This document shows, piece after piece, positions 35,868 to 40,157 of a stretch of DNA of 40,157 bases. A program made the translations under genes and the position numbers. Numbering within the stretch: position 1 is the first letter of the stretch; every line of letters starts with the position of its first letter. Source of the DNA: Candidatus Sumerlaeaceae bacterium (lineage in GTDB: Bacteria; Sumerlaeota; Sumerlaeia; Sumerlaeales; Sumerlaeaceae); NCBI GenBank assembly GCA_026419455.1, contig JANZZJ010000022.1, positions 1 through 40,157 on the forward strand, written 5' to 3'. The notes beneath the pieces were generated by a model that did no database searches, was not told the DNA's origin, and saw only the letters and a program-made list of their open reading frames with translations.

Positions 35868-37985
35868 GTGAGCTGCCTCGTGCCATCTGCTACCTCCGGA
35901 CGTCGTCAATGGGCACTATTTTTCGCGACACTGCATCTCATCTTTTTTGCCGGAAATTTGCTAAGTGGCGAACCGTCTCACACAGTTGCAGCTACGAGGG
36001 ATTCGGCGCCGCTGGAGCAAATTGCTGAGAACTTAGCTCGCAAAGCCGTCGGCGCTGCGCTGCAAGGCGACCGCGCATTGCTTGGCGAGCTTCTCAATGA
36101 TGCGCGTGCCATGAGCCAATCCGCTGAAGCAGGGGGGGAGCTCTCGCTTGGCCAGGCGGTCCATTATCTTATTATCTTGTCAACTCCATCACGCGAAGAA
36201 TTCCTCGCAGAGGGAGAATTAGCAGCACGTCAGACGCGCAATGAGGAGCTGCGGTTACGTCTCATTCAAGCTCTCCTCGACGATGAGTACTACGAGTTGG
36301 CACAACTCAAGGGGCAGGACCGGTTCAATCGCTTCACGCGTGTTTTCAACCGCGCTTCGTCAAGTCTGTCGAAGCTGGCGCTTCTTCAACCTCAGGATGC
36401 TTTTCAGCTTCTCATTGATACGGCGTACAGCATGAGAAAGGCGCGTTTTACCAGTCAGCGTGAGCGACGCATGGTGTACCTTGCGCGCAAATTTCTTCAG
36501 GAGTATCCTGCGGCAGCGGAACGCCCGGAAGTCGAAGAGTTGCTTCGTCAGCTCAGCGAAAAACTTCACCGCGACAGGGTTGAAAAAGAGGTCCTTGCCG
36601 GGCGGGTTGCTTTGCAGGAGGGCGATTATCGTGCCGCTCTTTTTCATCTCGAGACAGCAACGCTGTTGGATACGAGTCACACGGAGGCTCGCGAACTTTT
36701 TGACAAGGCGCGCCAAGCACAGGCGGAATCGGAGCTGGCCTGTTCTGATTTTGTAAGTGTGAGCAATTGGGAAAACTCACTGTCCGGTGAACAGGAGCGG
36801 CTTCTCGAGCAGGCGGCACGAGCTCTCGTGGTAGGCCAAACCGATGCGCTTATCCTCGCAGCTGAGAGAGAAACTCTCTTGCGCGACAGTATTCAGTACG
36901 CGCTTGCCGCTTTAGAGGAGCGCTCGGGTAAGCATGAGCGCGCTCTGGCCATTTTGCGAGAATTGGCGGCCGCTCCAGAGAGATCTCCCGGTGTTACCGC
37001 TGCCATCGCCTTGCTCGACACAAGCGCCTACAACCTCGACAAAGCATTCGATGATGCTATTGAGCAGCTGCGTGAGGAGCAAAAGCGCTTTGTGGTGACA
37101 GGCAAGCGCAGCCCCGAGGAAAATATCTACGCCGCAAGCTCTGCCGCGTTACAGAGTGTTGGCGCAAGTGCAGCAACGGTGCCTGCCCTCTTCGTCACTG
37201 ATATGCTTGTGCGAAGTGTGGCCGAGCATTTCCGCACTCAGTTGGCTATTGACGCCGTACTCGATGCTGGTGCGGCCTATCTTCGACGATATCCTGGTTC
37301 GCCTCGAGCAGCTGAAGTGGCAGCGCAGTTGAGTGAGCTTGCCTCAAAAAGTGGCGATCCAGAGCGGGCTCGCAGCTATCTGATTCTCGCCGGACGTGAC
37401 GACCCCGCTAAGTTGGCAAAACTTCGCGAAAACGAAGCTCGGCGGCTCTTCGAATCTGCGCAACAGGCCGAAACCTTACTTGAACGGAAACGACTACTCG
37501 AGCAGATCGTCGCAGAGTTCGCTGATACAAAAATTGCCCGCTCAGCATCCAAACAGTTGGAAAAGCTTCCGTCCAATGTCGGGCAGGGGACGATTGTTCT
37601 CACACGCAAGATGCTTGCCGAAGACCACGAGCTAGTCAGGGCACTGGCACTCGCTCCCGAGCTTGTGGACGGAAACAAGCGTAACGGCGAGCTTTCCGAA
37701 GAAGGGATAACTCTTACGCCCGATGCTTCGCAGTACTCCTATCGGCTAGCAAAAGCCACCTCATCGCAAACCCGCACGGTTCCCAAGAATCAACGCTCTT
37801 GGATTCGCGCTCGGGCGCTTGCCCTGCAGAGTGCCTTTGTTTTTAAAGCCAGTGGTAGAGAAACACTTCAGCGCCAAATTCTACCACTGCAAATTGAAGG
37901 AGGTGCTGGGGCAAGCGGTATCGAAGTGGCCCCGAAAATTCTCCCCTATCCCGATTTGAAAAGGGACGCTCACCTGTTTGACTAA
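35868..37985 (+). CDS. secreted/periplasmic alpha-helical repeat protein, TPR-like
   Basis: Signal-like WALFFATLHLIFFAGNLLSGE; helical repeats such as LAGRVALQEGDYRAALFHLETATLLDTSHTEARELFDKA. Confidence 0.8.
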   Translation: MSCLVPSATSGRRQWALFFATLHLIFFAGNLLSGEPSHTVAATRDSAPLEQIAENLARKAVGAALQGDRALLGELLNDARAMSQSAEAGGELSLGQAVHYLIILSTPSREEFLAEGELAARQTRNEELRLRLIQALLDDEYYELAQLKGQDRFNRFTRVFNRASSSLSKLALLQPQDAFQLLIDTAYSMRKARFTSQRERRMVYLARKFLQEYPAAAERPEVEELLRQLSEKLHRDRVEKEVLAGRVALQEGDYRAALFHLETATLLDTSHTEARELFDKARQAQAESELACSDFVSVSNWENSLSGEQERLLEQAARALVVGQTDALILAAERETLLRDSIQYALAALEERSGKHERALAILRELAAAPERSPGVTAAIALLDTSAYNLDKAFDDAIEQLREEQKRFVVTGKRSPEENIYAASSAALQSVGASAATVPALFVTDMLVRSVAEHFRTQLAIDAVLDAGAAYLRRYPGSPRAAEVAAQLSELASKSGDPERARSYLILAGRDDPAKLAKLRENEARRLFESAQQAETLLERKRLLEQIVAEFADTKIARSASKQLEKLPSNVGQGTIVLTRKMLAEDHELVRALALAPELVDGNKRNGELSEEGITLTPDASQYSYRLAKATSSQTRTVPKNQRSWIRARALALQSAFVFKASGRETLQRQILPLQIEGGAGASGIEVAPKILPYPDLKRDAHLFD

Positions 37986-38021
37986 CGCTTGTGGCCTGCC
38001 CCCTAATAGAAGCTTTGAGCG

Positions 38022-38336
38022 CTATTCGTCTAGTCCGTCACTGGCGCGACGCGACCCTTGAAATCCATGACTTGCTTCGCGCTCATACGCTTCCAGAACA
38101 GCGCGCTCGATCATGTCGCGAGTTGTTTGATTCAGTGGGTGAGCGATGTCGCGAAATACACCGTCTTTCCCGCGTCTGCTGGGCATGGCGACAAAGCGCC
38201 CATTGTTGCCTTCGATTACTTTCAAGTCCTTAACGATGAAGCAATTGTTGAAAACAATCGAGGCAAACGCCTTGAGTTTCTCATCGTCCGACTCGTACGG
38301 ACGAACATTCACCGCTGTGATTTCCAGTTGTGACAT
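38022..38336 (-). CDS. spoVG: SpoVG family protein; ORF extends to 38369, start at 38336 (MSQLEIT) preferred
   Basis: LEITAVNVRPYESDDEKLKAFASIVFNNCFIVKDLKVIEGNNGRFVAMPSRRGKDGVFRDIAHPLNQTTRDMIERAVLEAYE. Confidence 0.95.
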   Translation of the reverse strand: MSQLEITAVNVRPYESDDEKLKAFASIVFNNCFIVKDLKVIEGNNGRFVAMPSRRGKDGVFRDIAHPLNQTTRDMIERAVLEAYEREASHGFQGSRRASDGLDE

Positions 38337-38380
38337 GATGCTCCTGTTCCCCTCGTAGTTTATGCTCATACACTATGTCG

Positions 38381-39238
38381 CTATGGGCAGGTGCACGTTT
38401 CCCTAACCCAGCTTGGATTCACGTATTTTTCACTTCGGTTCGCGCAAAGCGGATGATCAAGAGCGTTTTTTAGTCCTACGACCGTACTTCCACTTCCACT
38501 GAGAAAAGTTCTTAAGCACCCAAACTGTTTAAGCGTCGAACATGCATTGGTAAACCATGGTTCCTGATTCACGAGAATTTCAAAGTCGTTGTGGATTGCT
38601 GAGGCTAATTCATCAATGCCGCCTTCACGCAGTAGCTTGACCACCTCCCACACGGAGTATCTCGGCGTTGGCCGTTGCAAAGTGCTCAAACGCCTGTATG
38701 CTTCAGCGGTGGAAACTTTAGCCTCGGGAAAGGCAAGCAGAAGACTGTAACTTGGAACTCTCTCCACGCGTTGAAGCATTTCACCCCTTCCCGTCCCCAC
38801 AGCACACCCCCCTCGGACGAAAAAGGGAACGTCGCTTCCTAGAGAGGCGGCAAAGTCTTCAAGCTGCTCATCCGCGAGCCCTAACTTATAAAGCATGTTC
38901 ACAGCGCGCAATGTCGTGGCAGCATTGGAGCTCGCGCCGCCTAAACCGCCACATGCCGGGATACTTTTCTTTATCCTTACCCTCAGCCCTTCCACCACCG
39001 ACCCGCAATGCTCGCGCATACACTTCCAGGCTCGCCAGATGAGGTTTTGCTCTTTCGGCAATTCGAAGGGCATGCCGAGGATGTCACATTCCGGCGTCTC
39101 CATCGGTTCGAAGATCATCTCATCGGCGAGAGCAATCTCCTGATATATCGTCTCGATTTCGTGAAAGCCATCGGCACGCCTCTGCACTACGCGCAGATAC
39201 CAGTTAATTTTTCCATGAGAGCGCAGTTCTACGGTCAT
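38381..39238 (-). CDS. ispE: 4-diphosphocytidyl-2-C-methyl-D-erythritol kinase
   Basis: GKINWYLRVVQRRADGFHEIETIYQEIAL, IPACGGLGGASSNAATTLRAVN, GSDVPFFVRGGCAVGTGRGE, FLSGSGSTVVGL (GHMP kinase). Confidence 0.95.
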   Translation of the reverse strand: MTVELRSHGKINWYLRVVQRRADGFHEIETIYQEIALADEMIFEPMETPECDILGMPFELPKEQNLIWRAWKCMREHCGSVVEGLRVRIKKSIPACGGLGGASSNAATTLRAVNMLYKLGLADEQLEDFAASLGSDVPFFVRGGCAVGTGRGEMLQRVERVPSYSLLLAFPEAKVSTAEAYRRLSTLQRPTPRYSVWEVVKLLREGGIDELASAIHNDFEILVNQEPWFTNACSTLKQFGCLRTFLSGSGSTVVGLKNALDHPLCANRSEKYVNPSWVRETCTCP

Positions 39239-40155
39239 CTTGGGCTTATCGTTTTCGATGAACTCGTCGCGTTGGAATGTGTCGTCATCGTTCCAGAATT
39301 CATTTCACTCGATGAAATGTTGTACAGCCTTTCCTCAATCCTGCGCAAGAGCGCGCGATCCCGCTCGGGGTAAAGGTAGGAGTACTCCACGGCTTTGCGA
39401 GCGGCCTCATAGGCTTCGGGGATTCTGCCTTGGCGTTCTAGGAAACAAGCTAATTCGTGCCAGTGCTCTGCCTTGGTGGGGTACAATTCTACGGCTCGGC
39501 GTAGTAGCTGTTCGGCTTCGCTCAGTTTGCCGCATCGCTCGAGCACTTCGGCCAGTTGTACGTGAAGGCTTGCACTCCACGGCGTCAATTCTAGGGCGCG
39601 GCGCAGTGCCTGCTCTTCCAAGGCAGCATCTGCCGATTGACGTGCCAGCGCAGCGCCAAGAATGTAGGTTTTCGCATCGCGTCTGCCCCAAAATTGTGCT
39701 TGTTTTAAGTACCCCTGGGCCAGCGTATCCTCGCCGGTTTCCAGAGTTCCTTCGGCCATTTCCAGGAAACCGCATTGCATAGCACGCGGCAGAGCTACCA
39801 GTGCCACAGCTAAACCAATAAGGAACGTCATTGCGGCTATAAGAATATTCCGGCATACCAGACTCTTGCACTTATCCCTACTCTCCCCAAACTCGTGGAG
39901 GCCTATCGCCAACCCACAGCAGGCCCCAAATGTCGCCATGAGTTCCCTTTGATTGAAAGACAACTCGACGAGACTGTCGATGAGAAACATCACCATAAGT
40001 GCCGCGAGGACGGATGCCTCGTCGTAAAACGTACGGCGGTTATAGGAAAGGCACTTGAATACTAGGACGATAGTGGCTGCAAAGAGGGACAAACCAATAA
40101 GTCCAGTCTCTGCTCCTATTTGGAGCGCCCAATTGTGCAGATACTTCGACTCACG
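39235..40155 (-). CDS. O-antigen ligase (Wzy_C)-like membrane protein with C-terminal TPRs, N terminus outside the window
   Basis: Frame is open upstream of the listed TTG start: RESKYLHNWALQIGAETGLIGLSLFAATIVLVFKC, matching the conserved HNxxLQxxxETGxxG motif of Wzy ligases; then TMs and TPRs. Stop overlaps the ispE start (ATGA). Confidence 0.82.
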   Translation of the reverse strand, partial: RESKYLHNWALQIGAETGLIGLSLFAATIVLVFKCLSYNRRTFYDEASVLAALMVMFLIDSLVELSFNQRELMATFGACCGLAIGLHEFGESRDKCKSLVCRNILIAAMTFLIGLAVALVALPRAMQCGFLEMAEGTLETGEDTLAQGYLKQAQFWGRRDAKTYILGAALARQSADAALEEQALRRALELTPWSASLHVQLAEVLERCGKLSEAEQLLRRAVELYPTKAEHWHELACFLERQGRIPEAYEAARKAVEYSYLYPERDRALLRRIEERLYNISSSEMNSGTMTTHSNATSSSKTISPR

Positions 40156-40157
40156 TG

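Noticed and set aside
1-40157. Mobile elements, CRISPR arrays, phage or toxin-antitoxin genes
   Set aside because: No transposase, integrase, spaced direct-repeat array or recognisable TA pair was seen.

Overview
This window reads as a gene-dense bacterial chromosome segment with about 30 credible protein genes on both strands. I recognise no rRNA, tRNA, CRISPR array, transposase or phage gene. The pseudopilins, TolB, a lipoprotein and an O-antigen-ligase-like protein suggest a diderm lineage; a Sumerlaeota-like source is only an impression. Housekeeping genes are a BaiN/YhiN-like flavoprotein (cut by the left edge), M16 peptidase, cysC, FMN reductase, thiE/tenI-like, thrC, glgC, argB, acnA, tolB, ispE and spoVG. 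A Wzy_C-like O-antigen ligase with TPRs is cut by the right edge. The accessory content of most interest is a signalling and envelope set. It includes (1) a 1626-aa protein predicted to run signal peptide, FG-GAP/VCBS-like propeller, TM, long TPR array, C-terminal Ser/Thr kinase; (2) a response regulator fused to an NTF2-like domain; (3) an FHA-GAF-PP2C phosphatase; (4) two large TPR membrane proteins beside a tandem-receiver protein with no histidine kinase in the window; and (5) two pseudopilin loci, one with a visible promoter, 5'UTR hairpin, Shine-Dalgarno and terminator. All domain calls are from motif reading; no searches were run.
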